From Pseudomonadota bacterium (GTDB lineage Bacteria > Pseudomonadota > Alphaproteobacteria > Acetobacterales > Acetobacteraceae): a stretch of DNA of 64,000 nt. Below, piece by piece: positions 43,077 through 53,203 of the stretch. How positions within the stretch are numbered: the stretch's first letter is position 1; each line of letters starts with the position of its first letter. The notes beneath the pieces were generated by a model that did no database searches, was not told the DNA's origin, and was given only the letters and a program-made list of their open reading frames with translations. Location of the stretch: assembly GCA_021805565.1 (NCBI GenBank), contig JAJZFA010000016.1, forward strand, positions 1 to 64,000. The letters are read 5' to 3'. Made by a program: the position numbers and the translations under genes.

Positions 43077-44297
43077 ATGAAGATCGCGATGATGTCGCAC
43101 TACTTCGAGAGTCATCGCGGCGGTGTGGAAATCGTTGCTGGGCAGTTGGCCCGGGCGTTCACTACGTTGGGCCATCAGGTTGTGTGGATGGCATGCAACA
43201 CCACCCGGCCTCCGGCCGACCCATCCATCTGCGTGCAGGCAATACCGATTCCAGCCAATAACGTGTTGGAGCGGCGAACCGGTATCCCCTATCCGCTACC
43301 CATACTTGGCGCGTCGAAACAGATCGATGCGGCCATTCGCGATGCGGATGTTGTATTGGTGCATGACGGGTTTTATCTGCCGTGCCTTCTAGCCAAACGC
43401 CGATCTCGCCGAAACGGGAAGGCGGTTGTATTGATCCAGCACATCGGCTTCGTACCTTACCAGAGTCCGTTTTTGCGCCTTGCCATGACGGCCCTTAACC
43501 GGATGCTGACCCGGCCATTCCTGGCGACGGCGGCACAGGTCGTGTTCATAAGTGAGATAACGCGGCGGTATTTTTCCACAGTTCGTTTCCAGCGCCCAGC
43601 AATGCTTCTATTCAACGGCGTGGATACCTCGGTATTCGCGCCCGTGGCGTCACCGATGGATCGTCTCGCCCTCCGGCGCGCGTTAGGCCTCGATCCTGGC
43701 CGGCCGGCGATTTTGTTCGTTGGGCGCTTTGTCGAGAAAAAAGGGTTGGTTCATCTCGAACAAATGGCTCGGCGACGGCCGGATTGGGACTGGATTGTGG
43801 CAGGCTGGGGGCCGATCGACCCAAACCGCTGGCGGTTGCCGAACGTGCATGTCATTACTGACCGCATCGGCCCGAGCCTTACGCCACTTTACCAAACCGC
43901 TGACGCCTTAGTCCTACCAAGCGTCGGCGAGGGGTTTCCGTTAGTTGTGCAAGAAGCCCTCGCGTGTGGGCTTCCAGTGGTTTGCGGGGATGACACTGCG
44001 ATGGCCGACGACGCGGCGGGAGCCTACCTTGCCGGCGTCCGGGTGCGCCTGCACGACCCGGTGGGCACCGCCGAAGCGTTTGTCGCGGCGCTTTCATCGA
44101 TCATGGGCGCTGCTGGGCCAGGCGAGGTCGGCCGGATGGCAATGGCTGCGTTCGCGCGCGCACGGTATTCCTGGGCCGCTATGGCATTGGATTTGGTGGC
44201 AGCTTTTGAATCAGTCGAAGTGAGCGCGCTTGCCATGGGTGATGTCGCGACCTCGGTTGACTTACGAACGCCAATCGGATCGCACGAAATGCCGTAG
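43077..44297 (+). CDS. glycosyltransferase family 4 (GT-B)
   Basis: This is 406 residues. The acceptor domain starts MMSHYFESHRGGVEIVAGQL with the GGVE loop. The donor domain has LFVGRFVEKKGLVHLEQ and PSVGEGFPLVVQEALACGLP, which carries the E-x7-E motif (EGFPLVVQE). It belongs to the family that builds surface polysaccharide or LPS. Composition is less GC-rich than that of the genes before 42 kb, a trend that continues into the next genes. An IS-end-like element separates it from the TylF gene. Confidence 0.9.
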   Translation: MKIAMMSHYFESHRGGVEIVAGQLARAFTTLGHQVVWMACNTTRPPADPSICVQAIPIPANNVLERRTGIPYPLPILGASKQIDAAIRDADVVLVHDGFYLPCLLAKRRSRRNGKAVVLIQHIGFVPYQSPFLRLAMTALNRMLTRPFLATAAQVVFISEITRRYFSTVRFQRPAMLLFNGVDTSVFAPVASPMDRLALRRALGLDPGRPAILFVGRFVEKKGLVHLEQMARRRPDWDWIVAGWGPIDPNRWRLPNVHVITDRIGPSLTPLYQTADALVLPSVGEGFPLVVQEALACGLPVVCGDDTAMADDAAGAYLAGVRVRLHDPVGTAEAFVAALSSIMGAAGPGEVGRMAMAAFARARYSWAAMALDLVAAFESVEVSALAMGDVATSVDLRTPIGSHEMP

Positions 44298-44400
44298 GCC
44301 TTCCGCAAAATGATCGACACGGCCGGTTTAATCCGTAAAATACGCTGGCTTTGGGTTAGGTCATGAAATATTCCGTAAGCGAGCGTAGCATTTGCCTGAC

Positions 44401-44519
44401 AGAGTGCTGAAAAAACCCGGAGCAAAAAATTAAAGCACCAATTTCTGCGCATGCGCCCGCTCTGACCTCTACATATATAGTAGCCTGGCGGATCGTTTCA
44501 CTCTTTTTCAGCAGCCTGC
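44401..44519. mobile_element. MITE-like or IS-end remnant with inverted termini
   Basis: GTGCTGAAAAAA at 44404-44415 and TTTTTCAGCAG at 44504-44514 are inverted with respect to each other, in a 119 bp segment with no coding capacity. The CTGCTGAAAAA form is common at the tips of IS5/IS1182-like elements. The segment is either a non-autonomous miniature element or the fused ends left after internal loss of an IS. It interrupts the GT4-TylF gene order. Confidence 0.55.
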
Positions 44520-44553
44520 TAAGTCGGACTATGATCGCCCTCGGAGAAAAATA

Positions 44554-45321
44554 ATGACGTGGCGTGTAACATTGGGGTTGAAATTCAGGGCGCTTTTACG
44601 ACCACTGAACCTCCGTCTTCCACAGACGATCCGCCGGATAGCGGCGCTAGGTCCATTTGATCCTGAACACCAGACGATCATTAAACACGTGCAACGCTAC
44701 ACAATGACAAGCCCGGAGCGTATAGCCGCAACATGCCATGCAGTCGATCATGTCATTCGTTACCAAATCCCGGGTGACTTCGTAGAATGTGGCGTGTGGC
44801 GCGGCGGCAGCACCATGGCTGCCGCACTTTCTTATCTCCGCGCGGGGAAACGTCTTCCGAAATTGCATCTCTTCGATACCTTTACCGGAATGACGGAGCC
44901 GACCGACGTTGACCGCCGTGGCACCGACGGGCAAAGAGCCTCAGCGCTTCTTGCTAAATCAAACAAACTCGCGGCATTATGGGCGTTCTCGCCTATTGAT
45001 GAAGTTCGCAAAAATATTGCAGCGACTGGATATCCGCCTGATCGGATTGTCTTTGTCAAAGGTCGGGTTGAAGACACAATTCCAGGGATGGCCCCTACCC
45101 AAATCGCAGTCCTGCGCCTTGATACGGATTGGTACGAATCTACTAAACATGAGTTAGAATACCTGTTTCCGCGAATTTCACCAGGAGGCGTAATAATTAT
45201 CGATGACTATGGTGACTGGGAAGGTGCAAGAAAGGCTGTCGATGAGTACTTTGCGTCTCGCCAAGAGCCGATATTTCTTGCCCGTACCGATCACACTGGA
45301 AGGATTGGAATGAAAATTTGA
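44554..45321 (+). CDS. TylF/MycF family O-methyltransferase
   Basis: This is 255 residues. The SAM site FVECGVWRGGSTMAAAL lies at about 77-93, and the metal-binding acidic residues are in VLRLDTDWYEST and IIDDYGDW. This is the pattern of macrocin O-methyltransferase (TylF), a Mg-dependent sugar O-methyltransferase family also common in polysaccharide clusters. Given its glycosyltransferase neighbours it probably methylates a sugar of a surface glycan. Base composition is lower in GC than in most of the window, in line with horizontal transfer of this segment. Confidence 0.9.
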   Translation: MTWRVTLGLKFRALLRPLNLRLPQTIRRIAALGPFDPEHQTIIKHVQRYTMTSPERIAATCHAVDHVIRYQIPGDFVECGVWRGGSTMAAALSYLRAGKRLPKLHLFDTFTGMTEPTDVDRRGTDGQRASALLAKSNKLAALWAFSPIDEVRKNIAATGYPPDRIVFVKGRVEDTIPGMAPTQIAVLRLDTDWYESTKHELEYLFPRISPGGVIIIDDYGDWEGARKAVDEYFASRQEPIFLARTDHTGRIGMKI

Positions 45322-45456
45322 CGACTGCTTAACTCCAGGTTAGCTCGCGCGGCAATAGATGGTTTGACCCGAATATATCAAGCAAGCTAAATTTTTTGGT
45401 GATCGCAGCGGTATTAATCGTGTTATCGTTCATAGTTTTTCTCGAAATTGCGCTTG

Positions 45457-45840
45457 TTATTGATCTCTTCGGAATGCCCAATGTGATGAGGCATAATTCC
45501 AAATATATAAAAAAACGGTTGCGGTGGGCGCCGCAGCGACGACCCGTAAATGTAAGCCCCCACATAGCGCCGACATACACAAAAAGAAGACGGGAAATGC
45601 TGTCGCAAGGCCCGCGACGAACCGAAGGAAACTCCGTAAAGATCCACTTACTTCGAAAGTGAATTTTGCATGCATCAGATACGCCATTGGTGTTACAGTT
45701 AAGAATGCTATGATTGTCATAGAGATGTAAGATATACCGTAGAAATTTCCAACTATAATGGTGAGGTTGTTAAGCAAAGCGCAGATCACGCCGATCAATG
45801 TATATCGTATCGTTCGCCCAGACCAAAAATATGAGCGCAT
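45457..45840 (-). CDS. GtrA family membrane protein
   Basis: This is 127 residues from ATG 45840 (MRSYFWSGRTIRYTLIGVIC); the frame continues upstream without support. It has four hydrophobic segments, an early YTLIGV(x)xALLNN motif and a basic end (FRRDQ), all typical of GtrA-like flippases or anchors that move polyprenyl-phosphate sugars across the inner membrane. The gene is clearly AT-rich, unlike the GT39-like gene 82 bp upstream on the same strand. It may belong functionally with the GT2/GT39 pair (polyprenyl-P-sugar synthase, flippase, membrane glycosyltransferase). Confidence 0.85.
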   Translation of the reverse strand: MRSYFWSGRTIRYTLIGVICALLNNLTIIVGNFYGISYISMTIIAFLTVTPMAYLMHAKFTFEVSGSLRSFLRFVAGLATAFPVFFLCMSALCGGLHLRVVAAAPTATVFLYIWNYASSHWAFRRDQ

Positions 45841-45922
45841 AACTAAACCGATTTTACAATGTGATTTTCCGCAACCATGTATTCCGCTCCCATCGAGATT
45901 GCCTTGGCTTTCGAGCCGCGGT

Positions 45923-47557
45923 TCATCGACAATCCTCCCGAACCAACCGCCCCGGCTCTTCCCAAACGAAAACCGCCCGGCCATCCAGCCGGCACGCCCG
46001 CGACACCGCGTCCGGCACATCGGCCCGGCCATACACCGTCCGTCCGGTCAGATCGATACCGTTGCGCGTGAAGTCCAGACTCGATGCCTCGATCATAACA
46101 CTCCGCCAAGGCCACAAAACCAGATACCGTTCTGGCAATAAAACAACAGACCGCCCGGCCGGCCGCGGCACGTCGAAGACCGCCCGGCGAGCCGATATAT
46201 ACGCATGTGTCGTCAGAACCAGAACACAAAGCGCCCCCGCCGCATAAACCAAACACCCCGAGACAAACCCCGCCAACGACACCCGGCGTCCCGCCAAACG
46301 AAGATCGCCTTCCGAGTCAACAAGCCCCGTTGCAATCGTCAGGCTGGCCATCGGCCACGCCCAGAACCAGTAACGCGGCCCGTACTGATGATCGCCGGTG
46401 AACGGAAGAAACGCATAGCACGCCATCGCCACCGGCAGCAGGAAATCGTAAAATCGACAGGTCCGGCTGCGAATCTTCAAGACCAGCCCAACCGCGCCCA
46501 GCACCACGACGGGAAGTCCGCCGAACTCCGCCAGACCGCCGAACCAGTAAAGGTTGGTCGTGGCCGCACGTTTCAGCAACCCCAAACCGCCGCCGGACAA
46601 ATCGAACAATGGCGGCACGACCCACGTGGTCGTCAGTTGCAACGGATTGCCCGTCACCCCGGCATCGTAGATCAACTGACAGGCAACCCACGGCAGCAAA
46701 CCCAGCAGAACCGGCACCGCATCGGCCAGCGCGTAAAACCGGCGAATGACAAGCCGATCCGCCGCATACACCAAAACGACGGCCGCGAACACATCGTACC
46801 GCGTCAACAACAAAGCACCGAACAGGCTTCCGGTCAGCAGCTTGCGCCAGACAGACGGGCGCGCCTCATCGGTCAGCGCGGACCAGACGATGCAAGCCAC
46901 CAGCGCCGCCGCCATCGTTTGGGGAAACACCGATCCGCCCAGAAACAACGTAAACGGCGTCAAAAGCACCAAGGCCAACAGGGGCTTCACAACCGCCCGC
47001 CCGCCGCCCAACCGGACAAGCGACCCGTACAGTGCAACCCCAAGCAAACCGGTCAGCACCGGATTGGCCAGCCATACCGCCCCAACCGCTCGGAATGGCA
47101 CCAAAAACGCCGACCACCCCGGCGGATAGGGGCTAAAAAACCGGCCCTGGTTGACCAGGATGTGAAAGCTGGCGAACAACGCCGGGTCGGGCGGCGGCGG
47201 GTTCCAAAATCGTCCGGCCAGAAACGTGTCCGCGAGAAAAACATAGCTGTATTCGTCGCCCGAATTGGGCCAGGACACCCCGGCCAGCCATCCGGTCAGC
47301 ACCGCTCCAAGAACCGACAGCCCAATCGGGAAAAACGGCTTGTGCCACGGCAGATGCCGGAACCGGTTCGCGGCCTGTAAGGCCAGGACCACGGCGGCCA
47401 GCCCAAGGACCGCCCGCATCGCATCCGAAGCGAGAGCGGGTAAGCCGATGATCCCAGGAATGTAAAGCTCGCTCGCCGCCGAAACGGTTCCGGCCAACAG
47501 CAACAAGACAGCCGTTCGCCGGGACGCGCCGGCAGCACCGTCAATATCCGGCGTCAT
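45923..47557 (-). CDS. GT39/PMT-like integral membrane glycosyltransferase
   Basis: This is 544 residues with about 11-12 hydrophobic segments and a soluble C-terminal part after residue 440. The first periplasmic loop carries the acidic motif WPNSGDEYSYVFLADTFLAGRF, the D-E-x-x-Y pattern of GT-C enzymes such as ArnT/PMT_2, which use polyprenyl-phosphate sugars. The acceptor is unknown. It starts 6 bp after the end of the GT2 gene, so the two are one unit, with GtrA next on the same strand. Together they have the parts of a glycan-tailoring module of the Gtr type. Confidence 0.82.
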   Translation of the reverse strand: MTPDIDGAAGASRRTAVLLLLAGTVSAASELYIPGIIGLPALASDAMRAVLGLAAVVLALQAANRFRHLPWHKPFFPIGLSVLGAVLTGWLAGVSWPNSGDEYSYVFLADTFLAGRFWNPPPPDPALFASFHILVNQGRFFSPYPPGWSAFLVPFRAVGAVWLANPVLTGLLGVALYGSLVRLGGGRAVVKPLLALVLLTPFTLFLGGSVFPQTMAAALVACIVWSALTDEARPSVWRKLLTGSLFGALLLTRYDVFAAVVLVYAADRLVIRRFYALADAVPVLLGLLPWVACQLIYDAGVTGNPLQLTTTWVVPPLFDLSGGGLGLLKRAATTNLYWFGGLAEFGGLPVVVLGAVGLVLKIRSRTCRFYDFLLPVAMACYAFLPFTGDHQYGPRYWFWAWPMASLTIATGLVDSEGDLRLAGRRVSLAGFVSGCLVYAAGALCVLVLTTHAYISARRAVFDVPRPAGRSVVLLPERYLVLWPWRSVMIEASSLDFTRNGIDLTGRTVYGRADVPDAVSRACRLDGRAVFVWEEPGRLVREDCR

Positions 47558-47563
47558 GACCAG

Positions 47564-48925
47564 TCACAATGCAGCACCGATAACGACAGGCGCCCGCCTG
47601 ATCTTCAACAGGGCCACGAACATCGCGCCATAAGCAGCCTGCACCGCCAACAGCATCGCGGTGGCCGCCGGAATCGCAAGCCGCATGCTTTTGACTGGAT
47701 CGAGTCCCTGAAAACCTGTCGCCCCCCAGTTCGCAACCGAGACAATTCCCAGAAAAAATCCCAGCAGAAACAATACCAGACTGCCCAGCAAAACCCGTTC
47801 CAGGGTAACCTGGCCTAGAACACGTTCAAAACCGGGGTCGGGGGCGACGATACCTTCGCGCAGCCCGTGAATGGTCGCACATACCCAAAATATCATCGAT
47901 TGCCAGCCAATGGCCGTGGCTGCGGACGCATACAGCAACGTATCGATACCAAAACCGACACTCCCCAGCACCACAGGACCGATCAGCAGCCGCAGCATCG
48001 CCAGCAACCCCACGCCGAACAGCACCGCGCCGGGAACGAAGAACAATCCGCGCGGGCTGAACAGCAGCAAAAACCGCAGATGACGCCAGCCATCGTGCCA
48101 ACTTCGTAGATGCGGCGGCCGGTCCCGCCCGTCCGGCGCCAGGGATGTTGGGACCTCGACGATCCGCAGCCGGGCGATGGCGGCCTTGACCACCATTTCG
48201 CTGGCGAACTCCATACCGCCCGCCGACAGACCCAGCCGCAGGATCGCGGCGCGTTCGAACCCGCGCAGACCGCAGTGGAAATCCTTGCACGCGGTTCGAT
48301 ACAGCAGCCGCCCGATGGTGCTGAGAACCGGATTGCCCAGATAGCGATGCAGCGGCGGCATCGCACCTGGCTGAATGCCACCGGCGAACCGATTGCCCAT
48401 CACCAGTTGCGCGCCGTCGCGAAGACGATCCAGAAACAGATCCAGCCGGCTGAAATCGTAACTGTCGTCGCTGTCGCCCATGATGACATAGCGTCCCCGC
48501 GCGGCGCCGATCCCGGCGATCAGCGCGCTGCCGTAACCCTTTTCCGGCACGGCGATCACGCGGGCGCCATGTTGGCGTGCCACGGCCTGCGAGCCGTCGG
48601 TACTGCCGTTATCGGCAATCAGGATTTCACCCGCGACCCCCGAACGGGCAAGAAAGCACATCGCCCGCTCGATGCAGGCGGACAGCGTCCGGACTTCGTT
48701 GAGGCATGGCATCAGGATCGTCAGTTCCAGGCTCAGCCCGGCCGGTTCCGCGATCATCGCCGCCCAGTTGACCGGCGAAACCAACGGCAGGGGCCGATCC
48801 GCGATCGTTGCCGCATCGCCAGGCCCCGCCAAACCGGCCGTGCTGTCGTCAAAATTCATCGGCAATACATCCTGCCTGATCCACAGCCCCCGTCGTCCGG
48901 GAAGCGCGCCTGGTACATGATTCAT
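47564..48925 (-). CDS. glycosyltransferase family 2, polyprenyl-phosphate sugar synthase type
   Basis: This is 453 residues from ATG 48925; ATG 48859 would give 431. The GT-A domain has LTILMPCLNEVRTLSACIERAM, the IADNGSTDGS nucleotide loop and the metal motif MGDSDDSYDFS (D-x-D). After about residue 280 two to four membrane helices follow, the layout of DPMS/GtrB/ArnC-like enzymes that make polyprenyl-phosphate sugars. With the following GT39-like and GtrA genes it suggests the route: charge the lipid carrier, flip it, transfer the sugar. It is read from the minus strand and its promoter is in the 259 bp gap to the MCP gene. Confidence 0.88.
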   Translation of the reverse strand: MNHVPGALPGRRGLWIRQDVLPMNFDDSTAGLAGPGDAATIADRPLPLVSPVNWAAMIAEPAGLSLELTILMPCLNEVRTLSACIERAMCFLARSGVAGEILIADNGSTDGSQAVARQHGARVIAVPEKGYGSALIAGIGAARGRYVIMGDSDDSYDFSRLDLFLDRLRDGAQLVMGNRFAGGIQPGAMPPLHRYLGNPVLSTIGRLLYRTACKDFHCGLRGFERAAILRLGLSAGGMEFASEMVVKAAIARLRIVEVPTSLAPDGRDRPPHLRSWHDGWRHLRFLLLFSPRGLFFVPGAVLFGVGLLAMLRLLIGPVVLGSVGFGIDTLLYASAATAIGWQSMIFWVCATIHGLREGIVAPDPGFERVLGQVTLERVLLGSLVLFLLGFFLGIVSVANWGATGFQGLDPVKSMRLAIPAATAMLLAVQAAYGAMFVALLKIRRAPVVIGAAL

Positions 48926-49184
48926 CCTGCGACGGCAGCCGTTACGATCTACTTACAAATCGGCCAGCGGCGACAAACGCGATTGTCCAGGCGGGACAGC
49001 GCCTGCATCGCGCATCCGACGATTTTGGCGGCCGGCATTAAGCTTTCGTTAAGGCCGGCGCGCTAACCTCCTGTCCCGGTGAACGGATCGTCGCGAAGCA
49101 GCGATCTCTCGCCTAAGCCTGGAGGGTCAGCCATCGGCCTGGCGTCCGGGCGATCCATCACGCCTTCCCGTTCGGGGCAACACC

Positions 49185-51185
49185 ATGAACCATCTCCGCG
49201 TATCGCTTCGCATTCTGATCGGGTTCGGCGCGGTCCTGATCTTGCTCGCCGCGATCGGGATATCCGGGATTTTTGGGTTGAACCGGACCCAGGACCAAAT
49301 CGCGCGCTATGCCCAGGCGGCGGGCCTGACCGTCACGGTGATGCGCGCGCAAAACGATCTGGAAACCGCGGTGCGCGGGGCGCAAACCTTCATGGGCGGC
49401 GGTCCGGCCCAAAGCCTGGACGATTCGCACGCCGCCGGACTACGCGCCGACGCGGCCCTGCGGGAAGCGGAAAGCGCCGCACCGGCGGATCTGGCCGCGC
49501 TGTTGCGCGAGGCGGCCGATGCGAAGGCGCGCTACGATGCGGGCCTACAGTCCCTGCTGGCGGGTCACGCCCAGTTTGGCAGGCTGGCAAAGCGGCTGCG
49601 CGATGACGTGGCGCCCGCGTCCCTCCGCGACATCGGTGCATTGCTGGATGCATCGAAGGCCGCCAGCGAACTAGGCGCCGAAGCCTTCGCCGGCGCGGTG
49701 CAACAAAAAGTCCAGACCGCCAGCCAGGCATTGAGCCGCTTCCTGGTCACACCCGACCCGGCGGACAGCGCGGCCGCTGTCAACGCCCTGAAACAAGCGA
49801 CACCGATGCTGACAGATACGCTGGCCGAACTCGATCCAGGACCGCTGCACACCCTCGGCGAGACCGCACGGGCAAGCCTGGCCGTGTTCCAGCACGAACT
49901 TGACGACCTGATCGCCATGCAGGCGGCGCAAGCACGCGATAGCCAGCATGTGTCCGGCGATCTGGCTCGGACATTGGGCGTTCGGATTCAGGCAGCCCAG
50001 ACCGCCGCCGAAGCCGGGTTGGCCCATGACGGCGCACAGGCCGGCCAATATGTCAGCGACGTTCGCGGTCAGCTTGGCTGGATCGCCGCGTTCGGACTGC
50101 TTACCGGTATTGTCCTCGCCGTCTCCATTGCGCGCAGCCTGATCGGGCCGTTACGGGATCTGGTCGGGGTGATGGTCCGGCTCGCGGCAGGCGATACGTC
50201 GGTCGATGTGCCGATGCGCACGGTACGAACCGAGATCGGCGACATGGCGAGGGCGGTGGAGGTGTTCAAGACCAATGCCCTGGCCGTCGCCGGCATGTCC
50301 GCCGAACGGGCGGCGACTCGGCAAGAAGCAGAAGCAAGCCGGCGAGCGGCGCTGACCGCACTCGCCGAAGGGTTCGAAGGCAGCGTCCGTCAGACCGTGC
50401 GGCAGGCCGGCACCACGGCCACGGCACTGGCATCGGTCGCGGATCGGCTTCACATCTCGGCGTCCGCGGCGATGGTGCAAACCGAATCGGCCGCCGCGGG
50501 CGCCCATGAAGTCACCAGCGCGATCGGCGTGGTGGCGGCGGCGGCCGAGCAACTGGCGGCATCGGTCGGCGAAATCACCCGGCAGATGGCTCAGTCCTCG
50601 CGTATGGCCAGCCAGGCGGCGAACGATGCAAGCCGCGGGACGATGGCCATGGACTCGCTGGCGGAGGCGTCGAACAAGGTCGGGCAGATCGTGGGCATCA
50701 TCAATGCCATTGCCTCGCAAACCAACCTGCTGGCGCTCAACGCGACGATCGAGGCCGCACGGGCTGGCGATGCCGGCAAGGGCTTCGCCGTCGTGGCGGG
50801 CGAGGTCAAGGGTCTTGCCAACCAAACCGCCCGAGCGACCGAGGATATCCGCCGGCAGATCGCCGCCATGCAGGCCGCGACGGAAACGGCGGCCGGGGCG
50901 ATCGCCGCGATCGTCGAAACGGTGCGGACCATCGACGAAGTGGCGTCATCGGTCGCCTCCGCGGTCGAGCAGCAAGGTTCGGCAACCCGCGAAATCGCCA
51001 GCAGCATCCAAACGGCGGTGAACGAAACTAGGGTTGTGTCGGACGCGGTCGGGTCGGTGACACGCACCACCGCGGATACCGGAACGCTGTCCGGCGAGGT
51101 CAAACGTGCGATGGGCGATATGTCTGGCCGGTTCGGCCGGCTGGAAGCCGAGGTCGAGCAGTTCGTGCAGCGCGTCCGCGCCTGA
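49185..51185 (+). CDS. methyl-accepting chemotaxis protein
   Basis: This is 666 residues. A first membrane helix ([17 protein letters not shown], about 8-24) is followed by a long helical periplasmic domain of about 270 residues rich in Ala and Gln, which resembles helical-bundle sensor domains. A second helix ([15 protein letters not shown]) leads to a HAMP domain at about 310-365. The signalling domain contains the highly conserved tip [19 protein letters not shown] and [15 protein letters not shown]. No CheB/CheR pentapeptide is seen at the C-terminus (VQRVRA). No che genes are adjacent, so it depends on an array encoded elsewhere. Confidence 0.93.
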   Translation: MNHLRVSLRILIGFGAVLILLAAIGISGIFGLNRTQDQIARYAQAAGLTVTVMRAQNDLETAVRGAQTFMGGGPAQSLDDSHAAGLRADAALREAESAAPADLAALLREAADAKARYDAGLQSLLAGHAQFGRLAKRLRDDVAPASLRDIGALLDASKAASELGAEAFAGAVQQKVQTASQALSRFLVTPDPADSAAAVNALKQATPMLTDTLAELDPGPLHTLGETARASLAVFQHELDDLIAMQAAQARDSQHVSGDLARTLGVRIQAAQTAAEAGLAHDGAQAGQYVSDVRGQLGWIAAFGLLTGIVLAVSIARSLIGPLRDLVGVMVRLAAGDTSVDVPMRTVRTEIGDMARAVEVFKTNALAVAGMSAERAATRQEAEASRRAALTALAEGFEGSVRQTVRQAGTTATALASVADRLHISASAAMVQTESAAAGAHEVTSAIGVVAAAAEQLAASVGEITRQMAQSSRMASQAANDASRGTMAMDSLAEASNKVGQIVGIINAIASQTNLLALNATIEAARAGDAGKGFAVVAGEVKGLANQTARATEDIRRQIAAMQAATETAAGAIAAIVETVRTIDEVASSVASAVEQQGSATREIASSIQTAVNETRVVSDAVGSVTRTTADTGTLSGEVKRAMGDMSGRFGRLEAEVEQFVQRVRA

Positions 51186-51214
51186 TACCGGCGACGCCCG
51201 GAATTTGGCCCCGG

Positions 51215-52846
51215 CTATTCAATCGCCGTTCTGGACTTCGCGATCTCCCGCAGTGCGAATTTCTGGATTTTGCCGGTCGATGTTTTCGGAATATCGCGGA
51301 ATAGAAATGTTTTCGGAACCTTGAACCGAGCCATGTGCCGGCGACAAAATTCGCGCAGGTCATCGGCGGAAACGGAAGTGCCTGGCTTCAGTTCGATAAA
51401 CGCGCACGGCGTTTCGCCCCATTTCGCGTCCGGCTGCGCCACCACCGCCGCGGCAAGCACAGCCGGATGCCGGTACAGCGTCTCCTCTACCTCGATCGAC
51501 GAAATATTCTCCCCGCCCGATATGATCACATCCTTGGACCGGTCGCGGATTTTGGCGTATCCGTCGGATTGCATCACTGCCAAGTCGCCGGTGTGGAACC
51601 ATCCCCCGGCAAACGCTTCTTCGGTCGCCGCCGGGTTCTTCAGATAGCCTTTCATCGTGATATTGCCGCGGAACATGATCTCCCCCATGGTTTCGCCATC
51701 CCATGGAACGGGCTGCATCGTGACCGGGTCGAGCACCGTCATCGCCTCCTGCAACGGCGTTCGCACGCCCTGGCGGCTATTTCGTTCTGATCTAAGATCG
51801 ATCGGCATGTGCGCCCAGGTCTCTTGTTTGCAGCATACGCCTGCCGGGCCATAGACCTCGGTCAGCCCGTACACGTGGGTCAGATCGATCCCAATTTCTT
51901 CCGAACCTTCGATAATCGCCGCCGGGGGCGCCGCGCCGGCAACTTGTCCCGCGATCCGCTGTCCAATCCCCACCCGCAAATCGGCCGGCGCATTGATCAG
52001 CATCGAATACACAATCGGCGCTCCACACATATGCGTGACACCGTGGTCGCGGATCGCATCGAACATTGCCTTCGCTTCTACCCGGCGCAGGCAGACGTTC
52101 ACACCCGCCCGTTCGGCCATTGTCCAGGGAAAGCACCAGCCGTTGCAGTGGAACATCGGCAGTGTCCACAAATACACAGCATGGTGCGGCATGCCCCAGT
52201 TGAGTATGTTGTTGACCGCGTTCAAATGCGCGCCGCGATGATGGGTAACGACGCCCTTGGGATCGCCCGTGGTGCCGGACGTGTAATTGAGCGCGATCGC
52301 ATCCCATTCATCCGCCGGATTCTGCCAAACGTAGTCCGGGTCGCCCCCCGCCAGAAACGTCTCATAGTCCATGGCGCCCAGCAATTCGCCCTGCGGCCAG
52401 GCGGGGTCGTCGATATCGATCACCAGCGGCTTGTCGTCCAGCAGCGCCAGCGCCGCGCCAATCACCGGAGAAAACTCCCGATCCGAGATCAGTACTTTTG
52501 CGCCGCCATGACGCAGTTGAAAAGCGATCGCTTCGGCATCCAGGCGGGTGTTCATCGTGTTCAGCACCGCTCCGCACATCGGCACGCCGAATGCCGCTTC
52601 GTACATCGGCGGTGTGTTGGGTGCCATAACCGCCACGGTATCGTTCTTACCGACCCCATGCCGCGACAGGGCGGACGCCAGCCGCCTGCAACGTGCGTAG
52701 GTCTGCTTCCATGTCCAACGTTCCGCGCCATGGATAACGGACGTCCTGTCTGGATAGACAAAGGCAGCGCGCTCGATAAAGGTCAGCGGAGTCAGGGACG
52801 AATGGTTTGCGGCGTTTTTTGGCAGGTCATCGTACGGGCTGGTCAT
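51215..52846 (-). CDS. acyl-CoA synthetase (AMP-forming)
   Basis: This is 543 residues from ATG 52846 (MTSPYDDLPKNAANHSSLTP). The P-loop-like motif LNYTSGTTGDPKG is at about 188-200, THVYGLTEVYGP is the A5 region, GWFHTGDLAVMQSDGYAKI the A7 region, and TSTGKIQKFALRE holds the A10 catalytic lysine. It activates a carboxylic acid to its CoA thioester via the adenylate. The sequence resembles the short- to medium-chain group often annotated as 3-methylmercaptopropionyl-CoA ligase or fatty acyl-CoA ligase. The acyl-CoA dehydrogenase and crotonase genes 3.3 kb away may act in the same degradation path. Confidence 0.92.
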   Translation of the reverse strand: MTSPYDDLPKNAANHSSLTPLTFIERAAFVYPDRTSVIHGAERWTWKQTYARCRRLASALSRHGVGKNDTVAVMAPNTPPMYEAAFGVPMCGAVLNTMNTRLDAEAIAFQLRHGGAKVLISDREFSPVIGAALALLDDKPLVIDIDDPAWPQGELLGAMDYETFLAGGDPDYVWQNPADEWDAIALNYTSGTTGDPKGVVTHHRGAHLNAVNNILNWGMPHHAVYLWTLPMFHCNGWCFPWTMAERAGVNVCLRRVEAKAMFDAIRDHGVTHMCGAPIVYSMLINAPADLRVGIGQRIAGQVAGAAPPAAIIEGSEEIGIDLTHVYGLTEVYGPAGVCCKQETWAHMPIDLRSERNSRQGVRTPLQEAMTVLDPVTMQPVPWDGETMGEIMFRGNITMKGYLKNPAATEEAFAGGWFHTGDLAVMQSDGYAKIRDRSKDVIISGGENISSIEVEETLYRHPAVLAAAVVAQPDAKWGETPCAFIELKPGTSVSADDLREFCRRHMARFKVPKTFLFRDIPKTSTGKIQKFALREIAKSRTAIE

Positions 52847-53203
52847 GGCAGCGTCTCCCAGGGGGCGTATCCGGCGCGGCGGGCAGGATGCACCGATGCG
52901 GCATACCGGCAACTGGAAACGCCTGCAATCCGATCGCTACCGCGGCGTGGTATTCAGCGACCGCGTGCCATATATCGCGAATGCACCCGGCGTTACCGCC
53001 CAGACCGCCTTGAAAGTCCTGGGCAACCGGCGCCGGCACAGCGACGAAGCCGCCCGAACCAATCCGGCCGATGGATCAGACATCGGCGTCGCGGGCGAAC
53101 GGCACTTCAACGGGTGAATTTATGCAACTATGTTCGAAGCGCTCACTATCGATGGCGCTTTGATGCGATAACACCCGACATTGAATGGCAAGGGTCGGCT
53201 CGC
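52847..53203. other. 357 bp without recognisable gene
   Basis: This lies between the divergent acyl-CoA synthetase and AlgD-like genes and must hold both promoters. A plus-strand reading of about 75 codons (52898-53117, RYRGVVFSDRVPYIANAPGV) has GC-rich codon use but no family I can name and no ribosome binding site, so it is left unassigned; it may be a decayed gene. Confidence 0.35.

Noticed and set aside
42852-43175. Minus-strand open frame across the LpxR-GT4 gap
   Set aside because: It has no family motif or ribosome site, and it covers the start of the GT4 gene on the opposite strand.
51809-53203. Long in-frame upstream extension of the AlgD-like gene
   Set aside because: It runs antisense through the acyl-CoA synthetase gene; the dehydrogenase fold begins exactly at ATG 53204.
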